Shown in pieces: positions 1 through 8,226 of a stretch of DNA of 20,622 nucleotides. Below the pieces are notes generated by a model. The model was not told the DNA's origin and ran no database searches. It was given only the letters and a program-made list of their open reading frames with translations. Both the position numbers and the translations under genes were made by a program. The stretch comes from Bacillota bacterium (GTDB lineage: Bacteria > Bacillota > Clostridia > Clostridiales > Caloramatoraceae), in the NCBI GenBank assembly GCA_023415335.1, contig JAEZLD010000165.1:1-20622 (forward strand), written 5' to 3'. Each line of letters begins with the position of its first letter. Positions within the stretch are counted from its first letter, which is position 1.

Positions 1-1390
1 GTGCCTGTACGTAATCTATTATTTCCTTAGTTATTATCTCACCAGGGCAGAGTATTGGAATTCCTGGAGGATAAGCCATTAGGAACTCTGAGGATACCAG
101 ACCTACACTCTCCTTAAGTGGAACTGACTTCTTATATGCATTAAATGCCTGCCTTGGATTGAGTACCCTTTCAGGAATTGAGGGTATATCCAAGCACTCC
201 CCTTTAACAGGTCTTGAGCCATAATATCTGTTGCTGATTTCCCTTAATGCATTAAGAAGTGCATCAATGCTTTCCTTTGTATCACCAAAGGAGCCTACTG
301 CCAGGGCATTATACAAATCTGACATTTCCAGCTGTATATGATAATCATCAGCAAGCATATGGTCGAGCTCATAGCCGGTTAAGCCAAGCCCTTTACAGGT
401 GATTACCAGCTTTGTTGGATCGATGGCATATACTCCTGGTTGTCCTATGATTTCTTTTCCGAAGCTGTATAGCCCAGGTATTTTATTTATTTCCTCACGA
501 GCATAGGTTATTAAATCTATAGCATAATCCATAAGCTCCTTACCCTTGGTGGCAATCTGCGCCCTTGCAACGTCTAAAGATGCCATGATAGGATATGAGG
601 GGCTTGTGGTCTGCAGAAGGTTCATTACCTGTTGTACATGGTTAATGTCTATCCTATCACCCTTTACATGAAGGAATGAGCTTTGAGTCATGGAGCCAAT
701 TATTTTATGAGTGCTCTGTGCACACATATCTGCACCAGCATCTAAGGCCGATATAGGAAGACGGTCATTAAATCCAAGATGGGGACCATGGGCCTCATCA
801 ACAATAAGCGGAATGTTATGGCTGTGTACAATATCAGCTATTTTTTTAATATCTGCTGCAACGCCATAATAGGTTGGATTTATAATAAGAACAGCCTTTG
901 CTTCGGGATGCTCCCTGAGGGCATTCTCTACGGTTTTCGGGGTAACGCCATGGGCAATACCAATGTTTTTGTCTATCTCAGGCTGCATAAACACAGGAAC
1001 AGCACCACTGAGTATTATTCCAGCGGTTATAGATTTGTGAATATTTCTGGGAACAAGGATTACATCCCCATCACCAACAACGCTCATGACCATAGCCTGA
1101 AGGGCTCCCGATGTTCCATGTATAGATATAAATGCCATGTCGGAACCATAGGCATCGGCTGCTAGTTTCATAGCTTCTTTAATTGGACCAGTTGGGTGAT
1201 GCAGACTGTCAACCAGCTGAAACACCGTCACATCAATGGAAAGGACATTTGTTCCTACAAAGTCTCTGAATTTATGATCCATACCAACTCCACGCTTATG
1301 TCCTGGAACGTGGAAGGGTATAGTGTTCCTATTATGATACTCCATAAGGGCATCAAATAGAGGCGTCTGATTTTGGTCCATTTTGTACAA
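1..1390 (-). CDS. Orn/Lys/Arg decarboxylase family protein (C-terminus beyond window)
   Basis: A PLP-dependent, fold-type I decarboxylase of basic amino acids (lysine, arginine or ornithine), acting in the cytoplasm. The 463 visible residues contain the family landmarks: PFHVPGHKRG near the N-terminus, GTSGALQAM, the PLP-contacting DEAHGPH (Asp198), and STHKIIGSMTQSS with the Schiff-base lysine at about Lys229. Further on come YPPGIPILCPGE features near the window edge. The frame is open from base 2 to 1390. I chose the TTG at 1388-1390 because the AAAGGAGGG ribosome binding site (1402-1410) lies 11 nt upstream of it; the next in-frame ATG (1379-1381) is 20 nt away. It points away from the L25 gene and has its own promoter. 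Members of about 480 residues are common in Firmicutes (SpeA/YaaO/Cad type). The substrate cannot be told from the sequence. The family is certain; the start is fairly sure. Confidence 0.93.
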   Translation of the reverse strand, partial: MYKMDQNQTPLFDALMEYHNRNTIPFHVPGHKRGVGMDHKFRDFVGTNVLSIDVTVFQLVDSLHHPTGPIKEAMKLAADAYGSDMAFISIHGTSGALQAMVMSVVGDGDVILVPRNIHKSITAGIILSGAVPVFMQPEIDKNIGIAHGVTPKTVENALREHPEAKAVLIINPTYYGVAADIKKIADIVHSHNIPLIVDEAHGPHLGFNDRLPISALDAGADMCAQSTHKIIGSMTQSSFLHVKGDRIDINHVQQVMNLLQTTSPSYPIMASLDVARAQIATKGKELMDYAIDLITYAREEINKIPGLYSFGKEIIGQPGVYAIDPTKLVITCKGLGLTGYELDHMLADDYHIQLEMSDLYNALAVGSFGDTKESIDALLNALREISNRYYGSRPVKGECLDIPSIPERVLNPRQAFNAYKKSVPLKESVGLVSSEFLMAYPPGIPILCPGEIITKEIIDYVQA

Positions 1391-1473
1391 CTTAATATGC
1401 ACCCTCCTTTTGGGTAAATTCTTTGTTAGATGTTGAAGCTCAACGGTTTATGTATTTTTCTAAAACCTTCTCT

Positions 1474-1502
1474 ATTATAGAATAATGCATATAAAAATGC
1501 AA
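1474..1502 (-). promoter_or_regulatory. Sigma-A-type promoter of the decarboxylase gene
   Basis: On the minus strand TTGCAT (1497-1502) is followed after exactly 17 nt by a perfect TATAAT (1474-1479). Transcription would start near 1467, leaving a leader of about 75 nt before the TTG start. This is a pattern match only. The rest of the 290-nt divergent gap up to the L25 gene is AT-rich, and I see no equally good promoter facing right. Confidence 0.6.
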
Positions 1503-1680
1503 TCAAAATATATGAAAAAAAAGGATAAAATAATAGCAATATATCAATAGATTTCTCCATTATTAAAAAGCAAGTAATAATTAAATTTGGGTATATTTAT
1601 TAATTTAGCAGGAATGTTTAAAAATACTACCTTTTGGAAAAACTCTATATAAGCAAGCTATTATTAGGAGGTTAAGCAAT

Positions 1681-2271
1681 ATGATATCTGGGAATGTAAG
1701 AAAGAGCTGTGGAAAAAATGAAAGCTTCAGAACAAGAAAGCATGGAATGCTTCCCGCAGTTATTTATGGACAGCATAAGGATAACCTTAATGTAGAAATA
1801 GGAACCATGGAGCTTATAAATGAGATAAGAAAAAACGGAGAGCATTCGGTGCTTGAGGTGAATGTTGAGGGAAAAACAGAAAAGGTTATGGTAAAGGAGC
1901 TGCAGAAGGATCCTGTAAATCACAAGCCCATTCATCTTGATTTGCAGAGGGTTGAGTCCGGTCAGATGATACGCACAAGGATTCCTGTTATGATTACGGG
2001 GGATAAAAGCTTTAAAAACTCCGGTGATATTGTACATATACAACAATCTGAGGTGGATATTGAATGCCCTGCAGACATGCTGCCAAGGTATATTGTAACA
2101 GATGTTTCAAACCTGGGTTATGGCAATAAGGTATATCTTAAGGATCTTAAAGCCTCAAATGGAGTGAGTATAATAGGCAACCCGTTATCGGTGATTGTCT
2201 CCATAGGAAAATCCTCGGGAAACATAACTGAGGCTCCTAAAAAGGAGGAAACTCCTGTGGTAAACGCATAA
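1681..2271 (+). CDS. rplY: 50S ribosomal protein L25 / general stress protein Ctc
   Basis: Ribosomal protein L25 of the long Ctc type (196 residues), which binds 5S rRNA in the large subunit and is stress-linked in Firmicutes. The N-terminal L25 domain (about 1-90) opens with VRKSCGKNESFRTRKHG and then LPAVIYG, which aligns without gaps to the start of classic L25. A C-terminal TL5/Ctc beta domain (about 95-180) follows, with DIECPADMLP typical of this part. The tail (after about 180) is low-complexity and rich in Glu, Lys and Pro. An AGGAGG ribosome binding site at 1666-1671 sits 9 nt before the ATG. A terminator follows at once, so the gene is probably monocistronic. An ORF on the opposite strand here is only a shadow. 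Confidence 0.93.
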   Translation: MISGNVRKSCGKNESFRTRKHGMLPAVIYGQHKDNLNVEIGTMELINEIRKNGEHSVLEVNVEGKTEKVMVKELQKDPVNHKPIHLDLQRVESGQMIRTRIPVMITGDKSFKNSGDIVHIQQSEVDIECPADMLPRYIVTDVSNLGYGNKVYLKDLKASNGVSIIGNPLSVIVSIGKSSGNITEAPKKEETPVVNA

Positions 2272-2278
2272 AGGCATT

Positions 2279-2314
2279 AGGGGATGGCTTCCATAAGAGG
2301 CTATCCTTTATTAT
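2279..2314 (+). terminator. Rho-independent terminator after rplY
   Basis: Bases 2282-2291 (GGATGGCTTC) pair with 2297-2306 (GAGGCTATCC). This is a 10-bp stem with two G-U pairs and a 5-nt loop, extendable through 2279-2281 against 2307-2309. TTTATTAT follows. The U-tract is imperfect but the position, 8 nt after the L25 stop, fits. Confidence 0.65.
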
Positions 2315-2340
2315 GTATGTGTGAATAGAGCAAAATTAAT

Positions 2341-2369
2341 TTGAAATATGTCTTTATACGTATTAAAAT
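2341..2369 (+). promoter_or_regulatory. Promoter of the TPR-protein / mutase / galU operon
   Basis: TTGAAA (2341-2346), a 17-nt spacer, then TAAAAT (2364-2369); the start point would be near 2376. This also rules against the upstream in-frame TTG at 2341 as a translation start, because it would lie inside the promoter. Confidence 0.6.
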
Positions 2370-2406
2370 ACCATTGTATACTCATAGGAGGAGAGGAGGC
2401 AAACCA

Positions 2407-3480
2407 ATGAATTATGAAAGCTTTTTAAAGCTTGAAATAGAAAAGACAGTTTTTGTAGAATTAAAGAAGGATACACCTTTTAAATCTGATTATATAACAG
2501 TTCTCCCTGCAGGCTTTTATCCAATACTTCCAAAGGATATGGTAAACATAGCAAGAGAGGGAAGTGGGAATATTCCCCTTCAGGCGCTATTAGACGGAAT
2601 GCTGTATATGATTGCTTGTGACAAGGAATTTAAGTATAATGAAAGCTATATTGAGTGCTTGAAAAAGGTTGAAAATATAAAAAACTATATTATAATGAGA
2701 ATTGAGCAAACTAGAAAAGATTACCATAAGGCTGCCCTAATATATGCAACAGCACTCAGCAGCATTTATCCTTCAAGGGTAAATGACCTTAACAGGGTAT
2801 ATGAGCTTGTGGAATATTCAAAGCTGAATCCAGGAGAGTTTATTGATAAGGAAATAAAATACAGTCTTGAAAAGGCAGTAGATGATTATCCTGACTATAC
2901 TCCTACTTGTCTTTATCTTGCAGAGTATTACATAAACACCGACAGGGACAGGGCAAAGCTGCTTTTAAACAAGGCATTGACTAACCCAGAGAGCAGTGGA
3001 AGGGCTGCGGAGTTGCTTCATAGGATTAAGCTGGTGGAGGATTATGATAAGGCAGTTGAGCTGGTAAAGCAGGGACGTGGGCAAGAGGCACTTGAGACTC
3101 TGGAAGGAGTGCTGGAGAACAACAAGGAAAATCCTGATGTGAGATACTACACGGCAGTTGCATTAAGACAGTCTGGAGATTATGAAAAGGCATTAGTACT
3201 GCTTGAGGAGCTGGTGAAAAACTGTGCCCTTCCTGAGGTGCTATCAGAAGCCGGACTTAACTACGCATTTATTGGAGACTTTAAGGAGGCTCTTAAGAGC
3301 TTTGAACAGGCACTAGAAATGAAGCCTAAGGATGCAGAGCTTCTCTGCAATATAGGTGTGTGCAGGATTAATTTAGGACAGCTGGAGGAGGCAAAAGAGG
3401 CCATCAACAGGGCACATGCCTTAAATCCAATGGATGAAGTAATCAATAAGTGGCTAGAACAGATCGGGAACATTAAATAA
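2407..3480 (+). CDS. Tetratricopeptide (TPR) repeat protein
   Basis: A 357-residue soluble protein with no signal peptide or membrane segment. The C-terminal half (about 200-355) is a run of roughly four TPR helix pairs. Clear examples are the repeats around GDYEKALVLLEELV, GDFKEALKSFEQALEMKP and GQLEEAKEAINRAHALNP. The N-terminal half is helical with weaker TPR-like character (the KAALIYATALSSIYPS region), and I do not recognise it. TPRs are protein-binding scaffolds, so no enzymatic role can be assigned. The start is the ATG at 2407: two AGGAGG sites (2386-2391 and 2394-2399) precede it, while the upstream TTG in the same frame is inside the promoter. It is followed 42 nt later by the phosphohexomutase gene and is probably co-transcribed with it. 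Confidence 0.85.
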   Translation: MNYESFLKLEIEKTVFVELKKDTPFKSDYITVLPAGFYPILPKDMVNIAREGSGNIPLQALLDGMLYMIACDKEFKYNESYIECLKKVENIKNYIIMRIEQTRKDYHKAALIYATALSSIYPSRVNDLNRVYELVEYSKLNPGEFIDKEIKYSLEKAVDDYPDYTPTCLYLAEYYINTDRDRAKLLLNKALTNPESSGRAAELLHRIKLVEDYDKAVELVKQGRGQEALETLEGVLENNKENPDVRYYTAVALRQSGDYEKALVLLEELVKNCALPEVLSEAGLNYAFIGDFKEALKSFEQALEMKPKDAELLCNIGVCRINLGQLEEAKEAINRAHALNPMDEVINKWLEQIGNIK

Positions 3481-3522
3481 AACATATATCTATAAGCATT
3501 GCATGTTTTAGGAGGAATCACC

Positions 3523-5220
3523 ATGGATTATATGGAAATGTATAACAGATGGCTTGAGTTTGACAATGACACTAAAAATGAGCTAACAGGTCTTGAAACT
3601 CAGGAAATACAGGACAGATTTTATAAAGAGCTGGAATTTGGAACAGGAGGGCTGAGAGGGGTAATAGGAGCTGGTACAAACAGGATGAACGTGTACACAG
3701 TAAGAAAAGCTACCCAGGGTTTGGCAGATTACATAAAAAAGCAGGGAGTATATGAGCCTGCTGTTGCTATAGCCTATGATTCAAGGCGTTGCTCAGAGCT
3801 TTTTGCCAGGGAGGCAGGGCTTGTACTTTGTGCAAACTCCATAAAGGTATATGTATATAAGGAGCTTACTCCAACTCCAATGCTCTCCTTTGCTGTAAGA
3901 AGACTAAGCTGTACCGCAGGAATAGTAATTACAGCAAGCCATAACCCTAAGGAATACAACGGTTACAAGGCATACTGGAGTGATGGCTGCCAGGTAGCGG
4001 AGGACCGGGCAGATGGAATACTCAAGTGTATACTTGATACTGACTATTCTAATATAAGGACTATTAGCTATGATGAGGCTACCGCCAGTGGCTTATACTG
4101 CCAGGTTCCACAGTTTGTGGAGCAGGACTACATAAGCAGGGTAAAGGAACTTAGCATCAACAAGGAAGTTTTAAGGAATGCAGGAGACAGTCTTAGGATT
4201 GTTTATACCCCTCTTAATGGAACAGGCAACAAGCCTGTAAGGAGGATATTGAAGGAGCTTGGCTTTAAAAATGTATATGTTGTAAAAGAGCAGGAGAATC
4301 CTGACCCGGAATTTACAACACTTAAATATCCAAACCCTGAGGAGCACGATGCATTTACTCTGGCTATAAAGCTGGCCACACAGGAAAATGCAGACATGAT
4401 CATAGGAACCGATCCCGACTGTGACAGGATAGGAGTGGTGGTAAAAAATAAAAACCGGGAATATCAGGTACTTACAGGCAACCAGACAGGCTCTCTTTTG
4501 ACCTATTACATGCTTAGCCAGCTGAAGGAAACAGGGAAAATGCCTCAGAACCCAATGGTAGTAAAGACCATTGTAACTACGGAAATGGCAAAGGCAATAT
4601 GCAGGGACTTTGATGTGGAGCTTATTGATGTACTTACAGGATTTAAATATATAGGTGAAAAAATAGAGGAGTTCATTGGAAGGAAGACATTCCTTCTTGG
4701 ATATGAGGAGAGCTATGGATATTTGTCTGGTGACTTTGTAAGGGACAAAGATGCTGTCATTGCAGCCGCCCTCATATGCGAAATGGCAGCATACTACAAG
4801 CTTAAGAGAATGTCCCTTTATGATGCCCTAATCGAATTATATGAAAGATACGGATATTACAGGGAAAGCCTCCAGTCCATAACTATGAAGGGTATTGAAG
4901 GAGGTAATAGGATCCGGGAGATAATGGAGAATCTTAGAGAAAACACACCGGACGATTTTATAGGTGTTAAGGTTGTAAAGGTTAAGGATTATCATAAGTC
5001 CATAGAAAGAGACTGCATTAGCGGTACAGTATCAGCAATAAGCCTTCCAGTTTCTAATGTTATACAGCTTGTACTGGAGGATGGAAGCATTATAACTGCA
5101 AGGCCTTCAGGAACAGAGCCTAAAATAAAGTTTTACTTTGCAGCTATAGGTAAGGATGCTAAGGATGCTGATAAAAAGCTGGAGAACTTAAAACAAGTAA
5201 TACTGGATATGGTAAAATGA
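3523..5220 (+). CDS. pgcA: Phospho-sugar mutase (phosphoglucomutase/phosphomannomutase)
   Basis: An alpha-D-phosphohexomutase of 565 residues that interconverts hexose 6-phosphate and hexose 1-phosphate, feeding GalU directly downstream with glucose 1-phosphate. All four active-site loops are present: TASHNPKEYNG with the phosphoserine at Ser139; the metal-binding loop GTDPDCDR (Asp297, Asp299, Asp301); the sugar-binding loop GYEESYGYLSGD (Glu395 region); and the phosphate-binding loop RPSGTEPK (527-534). The length fits the long PgcA-type branch of Firmicutes. The ATG at 3523 has AGGAGG at 3510-3515; an in-frame TTG 24 nt upstream has no such site. Its last bases overlap the extended galU frame, and the true galU start lies 32 nt after this stop. 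Glucose versus mannose preference cannot be read from the sequence, but the galU neighbour favours glucose. Confidence 0.93.
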   Translation: MDYMEMYNRWLEFDNDTKNELTGLETQEIQDRFYKELEFGTGGLRGVIGAGTNRMNVYTVRKATQGLADYIKKQGVYEPAVAIAYDSRRCSELFAREAGLVLCANSIKVYVYKELTPTPMLSFAVRRLSCTAGIVITASHNPKEYNGYKAYWSDGCQVAEDRADGILKCILDTDYSNIRTISYDEATASGLYCQVPQFVEQDYISRVKELSINKEVLRNAGDSLRIVYTPLNGTGNKPVRRILKELGFKNVYVVKEQENPDPEFTTLKYPNPEEHDAFTLAIKLATQENADMIIGTDPDCDRIGVVVKNKNREYQVLTGNQTGSLLTYYMLSQLKETGKMPQNPMVVKTIVTTEMAKAICRDFDVELIDVLTGFKYIGEKIEEFIGRKTFLLGYEESYGYLSGDFVRDKDAVIAAALICEMAAYYKLKRMSLYDALIELYERYGYYRESLQSITMKGIEGGNRIREIMENLRENTPDDFIGVKVVKVKDYHKSIERDCISGTVSAISLPVSNVIQLVLEDGSIITARPSGTEPKIKFYFAAIGKDAKDADKKLENLKQVILDMVK

Positions 5221-5252
5221 GTAAGTATATGATAAGTGATGGAGGGATAGGA

Positions 5253-6128
5253 ATGAAGGTACGTAAGGCAATAATACCTGCAGCAGGGCTAGGGACAAGA
5301 TTTCTTCCTGCTACAAAAGCACAGCCTAAGGAGATGCTTCCCATTGTGGATAAGCCAACCATACAGTATATAATTGAAGAAGCTGTGGCATCAGGAATAG
5401 AGGAAATACTCATAATTACTGGAAGAAGCAAAAGAGCCATAGAGGATCATTTTGATAAGTCTATAGAGCTGGAGCTTGAGCTTAAGTCAAAGCACAAGGA
5501 TGATCTTTTAGAACAGGTGGATTATATATCAAATCTGGCAGAAATATACTATATCCGCCAAAAGGAGCCTAAGGGACTTGGGCATGCAATAAGCTGTGCA
5601 AGAACCTTTGTAGGCAATGAGCCGTTTGCAGTGATGCTAGGCGACGATGTGGTAGATAATGACGTTCCATGCTTGAAGCAGCTTATTGATGTATACAATG
5701 AGTACAAGACAACAGTGCTTGGAGTGCAGGAGGTAGCCCCTGAGAATGTAGATAAGTATGGTATAATTAAGGGAATGCACATAGAGGGTGGAGTATACAA
5801 GGTAAAGGACCTGGTGGAAAAGCCGGAGATTGGCAAGGCACCTTCAAACGTTGCAATACTTGGGAGATATATTATTACACCTAAAATATTTGAAATACTT
5901 GAGAATACAACTCCTGGTAAAAATGGAGAGATACAGCTAACTGATGCATTAAAGGAACTGGTTGCACAAGAAGCTATGTATGCTTATACCTTTAAGGGAA
6001 AGAGGTATGATGTAGGAGATAAGCTGGGATTTCTTCAGGCAACTGTGGAGTTTGCACTAAAGAGGGATGATTTAAAGGAAGAATTCTTAGACTACCTTAA
6101 AGTTATTGTAAATGAACAGAATAAATAG
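5253..6128 (+). CDS. galU: UTP--glucose-1-phosphate uridylyltransferase
   Basis: Makes UDP-glucose from UTP and glucose 1-phosphate in the cytoplasm, the activated sugar for envelope glycans. The protein has 291 residues, usual for GalU/GtaB. The nucleotide-binding signature AAGLGTRFLPATK (10-22) with PKEMLP (25-30) is at the N-terminus, followed by GLGHA (108-112) and the metal-binding GDDVV (130-134). A frame extends upstream to an ATG at 5217 that overlaps the mutase stop, but GGAGGG (5241-5246) is spaced 6 nt before the ATG at 5253. The family also normally begins just before KAIIPAAG, so 5253 is chosen. It is the last gene of the TPR-mutase-galU unit and a strong hairpin follows. Confidence 0.95.
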   Translation: MKVRKAIIPAAGLGTRFLPATKAQPKEMLPIVDKPTIQYIIEEAVASGIEEILIITGRSKRAIEDHFDKSIELELELKSKHKDDLLEQVDYISNLAEIYYIRQKEPKGLGHAISCARTFVGNEPFAVMLGDDVVDNDVPCLKQLIDVYNEYKTTVLGVQEVAPENVDKYGIIKGMHIEGGVYKVKDLVEKPEIGKAPSNVAILGRYIITPKIFEILENTTPGKNGEIQLTDALKELVAQEAMYAYTFKGKRYDVGDKLGFLQATVEFALKRDDLKEEFLDYLKVIVNEQNK

Positions 6129-6140
6129 TAGAATCTATTA

Positions 6141-6171
6141 GGGGGGATTTTCATAAGTCTTCCCTTATTTT
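6141..6171 (+). terminator. Rho-independent terminator after galU
   Basis: GGGGGGATTT (6141-6150) pairs with AAGTCTTCCC (6155-6164) in a 10-bp stem with three G-U pairs and a TCAT tetraloop. TTATTTT follows. It lies 12 nt after the galU stop and separates galU from the polysaccharide cluster promoter. Confidence 0.75.
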
Positions 6172-6225
6172 GAGTGATAAATAGCCTTGGAGTTTTAACA
6201 AGGTTCTAAAATTTGTACATAGTAT

Positions 6226-6254
6226 TTTACTAATCTTCAATATTGAAGTATAAT
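6226..6254 (+). promoter_or_regulatory. Promoter of the polysaccharide cluster with palindromic operator candidate
   Basis: TTTACT (6226-6231), a 17-nt spacer and a perfect TATAAT (6249-6254). The spacer contains the exact 14-bp palindrome CTTCAATATTGAAG at 6235-6248, which abuts the -10 box. A dimeric regulator bound there would block RNA polymerase, so it is a candidate operator; the regulator is unknown. The start point would be near 6261, giving a leader of about 30 nt. Confidence 0.6.
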
Positions 6255-6292
6255 ACCAATTGTTAGATTATATTTTTATGCGAGGGAAAAAG

Positions 6293-8152
6293 ATGAATAG
6301 CAGATTTAAAGTGGTATCCTTTATGTTAATAGACATTATATTTATAAATGCTTCTATATTTGTAGGATACTTTGCAAGGTTTTCATGGGACATACCCAGA
6401 GCTTATATGTATATATATTCTCAGAATGCTGTAGCAATCTCACTTATAATGGTAGCATGCTTCTGGGCATTTAAGCTGTATAAGAGCCTGTGGAAGTATG
6501 CCAGTGTAGACGAGCTTGTGTCAGTAATTTTGGCAGTTACCTGTGGCTCTGCATTATCCTTTCTTTATGGGCAGCTTTTAACTACAATAAAAGCAAGCGG
6601 CTTTACCATGAGGCTGCCAATAAGTGTATATCTTATGATGTGGGCATTTACCATTATGTCCTCAGGAGGAATAAGGTTCTTAATAAGAATGGCTTACAAT
6701 CTGGAGCTTGTTCCAAAGGAGTCTGTTACGAAGAGTAAGAGGACTCTTGTGGTTGGGGCCGGAGATGCAGGTGCCATAATAGCAAAGGAAATGAAGAAAA
6801 GACCAGAGACCGGTTACCAGCCTATAGGCTTCATTGATGATGATTTATCCAAGAAGGGTAAGTATATCTATAACATACCTGTTTTAGGAAACCGGAAGGA
6901 TATTCCGCAGATTGTGGAATCAAAGAATATTGAGCAGATACTTATTGCACTTCCTTCTGCCGATGAAAAGGATAGAATGGAGATAATGAACATATGCAGT
7001 GCAACTAACTGTAAGCTGAAAACACTTCCGGGAATATACGAGCTGATTGATGAGAATATAAGTATAAGCCAGGTTAGGGATGTGGAAATAGACGACCTTT
7101 TAGGCAGGAATCCTATAAAGCTTAATACTGATGAGATAGCAGTATATCTTAAGGATAAAGTGGTACTTGTAACAGGAGGAGGAGGTTCTATAGGCTCTGA
7201 GCTTTGCAGGCAGATAGCAAGGTTTTCTCCTAATAAGCTTCTTATACTGGATGATTACGAGAACGGAGCTTATGACATACAGATGGAGCTTAACTTTAAG
7301 TACCCAGAGGTAAAAAAAGAAGTAATCATTGCAAACATAAGGGAAAAATCAAGGCTGGATGAAATATTCGCAAGCTATAAAATTGATGTGGTTTTCCATG
7401 CAGCTGCTCATAAGCATGTTCCTCTTATGGAGAATAATCCAAAGGAAGCAATAAAGAACAACGTATTTGGAACCCTTAACCTGGTTGAATGTGCTGACAA
7501 GTATGGTGTAAAAAAGTTTGTGCAGATTTCAACTGACAAGGCAGTAAACCCAACCAACATAATGGGGGCAACAAAAAGGGTATGTGAGATGATAATACAG
7601 TCCATTGACAGAAAGAGCAAAACGGAATTTGTGGCTGTAAGGTTTGGCAATGTGCTTGGAAGCAATGGAAGCGTAATACCTCTTTTCAAGCAGCAGATAA
7701 AAGAGGGTGGTCCTGTCACTGTAACCCATCCTGATATTATAAGGTATTTTATGACCATCTCAGAGGCGGCCCAGCTGGTTATACAAGCTGGAGCTATGGC
7801 ACATGGTGGTGAAATATTTATACTTGATATGGGGAAGCCAGTTAAAATATTGGATTTGGCAAAAAATCTTATAAGGCTGTCTGGTTTCGAGCCAGACAAG
7901 GACATAAAGATAAAGTTTACAGGCCTAAGGCCCGGAGAAAAGCTTTACGAGGAGCTGCTTATGGATGAGGAGGGCTTAAAGAACACTGCCCATAGTAAGA
8001 TATTCATAGGTAAACCGGGAGAATATGATTTTGAGGAACTAAAAAAGGAGCTGTATACCTTCCATGACGCGTTGGAATCAGAGGACGAAGCTGTTTTCGA
8101 TACCATGGAGCATATAGTGCCAACGTATAAAAGAAAAAAGAATGAAAAATAA
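6293..8152 (+). CDS. Membrane-bound NDP-sugar 4,6-dehydratase/epimerase (CapD/PglF/WbpM type)
   Basis: Acts on a UDP-HexNAc, probably UDP-GlcNAc, as the first step to an amino- or deoxy-sugar; the catalytic domain faces the cytoplasm. The 619 residues divide into about four N-terminal membrane helices (about 5-130), a first Rossmann domain starting at VVGAGDAG (153-160), and a second, catalytic, extended-SDR domain starting at VTGGGGSIGSE (293-303). STDKAVNPTNIMGATK (413-428) carries the Lys of the catalytic motif, with Met where ordinary SDRs have Tyr, as is normal for this family. The ATG at 6293 is preceded by GAGGGA (6282-6287). An ATG 15 nt upstream is possible, and a TTG at 6260 lies at the predicted transcript start. 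It is the first gene of the polysaccharide cluster. Its partner aminotransferase is not in the window, so the final sugar cannot be named. Confidence 0.92.
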   Translation: MNSRFKVVSFMLIDIIFINASIFVGYFARFSWDIPRAYMYIYSQNAVAISLIMVACFWAFKLYKSLWKYASVDELVSVILAVTCGSALSFLYGQLLTTIKASGFTMRLPISVYLMMWAFTIMSSGGIRFLIRMAYNLELVPKESVTKSKRTLVVGAGDAGAIIAKEMKKRPETGYQPIGFIDDDLSKKGKYIYNIPVLGNRKDIPQIVESKNIEQILIALPSADEKDRMEIMNICSATNCKLKTLPGIYELIDENISISQVRDVEIDDLLGRNPIKLNTDEIAVYLKDKVVLVTGGGGSIGSELCRQIARFSPNKLLILDDYENGAYDIQMELNFKYPEVKKEVIIANIREKSRLDEIFASYKIDVVFHAAAHKHVPLMENNPKEAIKNNVFGTLNLVECADKYGVKKFVQISTDKAVNPTNIMGATKRVCEMIIQSIDRKSKTEFVAVRFGNVLGSNGSVIPLFKQQIKEGGPVTVTHPDIIRYFMTISEAAQLVIQAGAMAHGGEIFILDMGKPVKILDLAKNLIRLSGFEPDKDIKIKFTGLRPGEKLYEELLMDEEGLKNTAHSKIFIGKPGEYDFEELKKELYTFHDALESEDEAVFDTMEHIVPTYKRKKNEK

Positions 8153-8172
8153 ATAATATTTTAGGATATTTT

Positions 8173-8226
8173 TACTGCCCTAGCGTAGGATATAATCAGA
8201 GGATTATATCCTACGCTAGGGCAGTA
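8173..8226. repeat. Perfect 25-bp inverted repeat with 4-nt loop
   Basis: Bases 8173-8197 (starting TACTGCCCTAGCG) are an exact reverse complement of 8202-8226, with only AGAG between them. The arms end abruptly: flanking bases 8172 and 8227 do not pair. There is no T-run on either side, so it is not a standard intrinsic terminator, although such a stable hairpin may still stop or slow transcription. It lies 21 nt after the dehydratase stop, at the left edge of a run of broken genes. An 8-bp direct repeat TAGGATAT occurs at 8162-8169 and within the left arm at 8186-8193. Confidence 0.97.

Noticed and set aside
779..1165. Open frame of 128 codons on the plus strand.
   Set aside because: It lies antisense to the decarboxylase gene, whose motifs are clear, and has no ribosome binding site or recognisable domain.
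1634..1664. TTGGAA ... TATTAT as an rplY promoter.
   Set aside because: The spacer is 19 nt, and the start point would fall on the ribosome binding site at 1666-1671.
8173..8226. Invertible (phase-variable) element bounded by the inverted repeat.
   Set aside because: Only 4 nt lie between the arms, so nothing useful could be inverted, and no recombinase gene is present.
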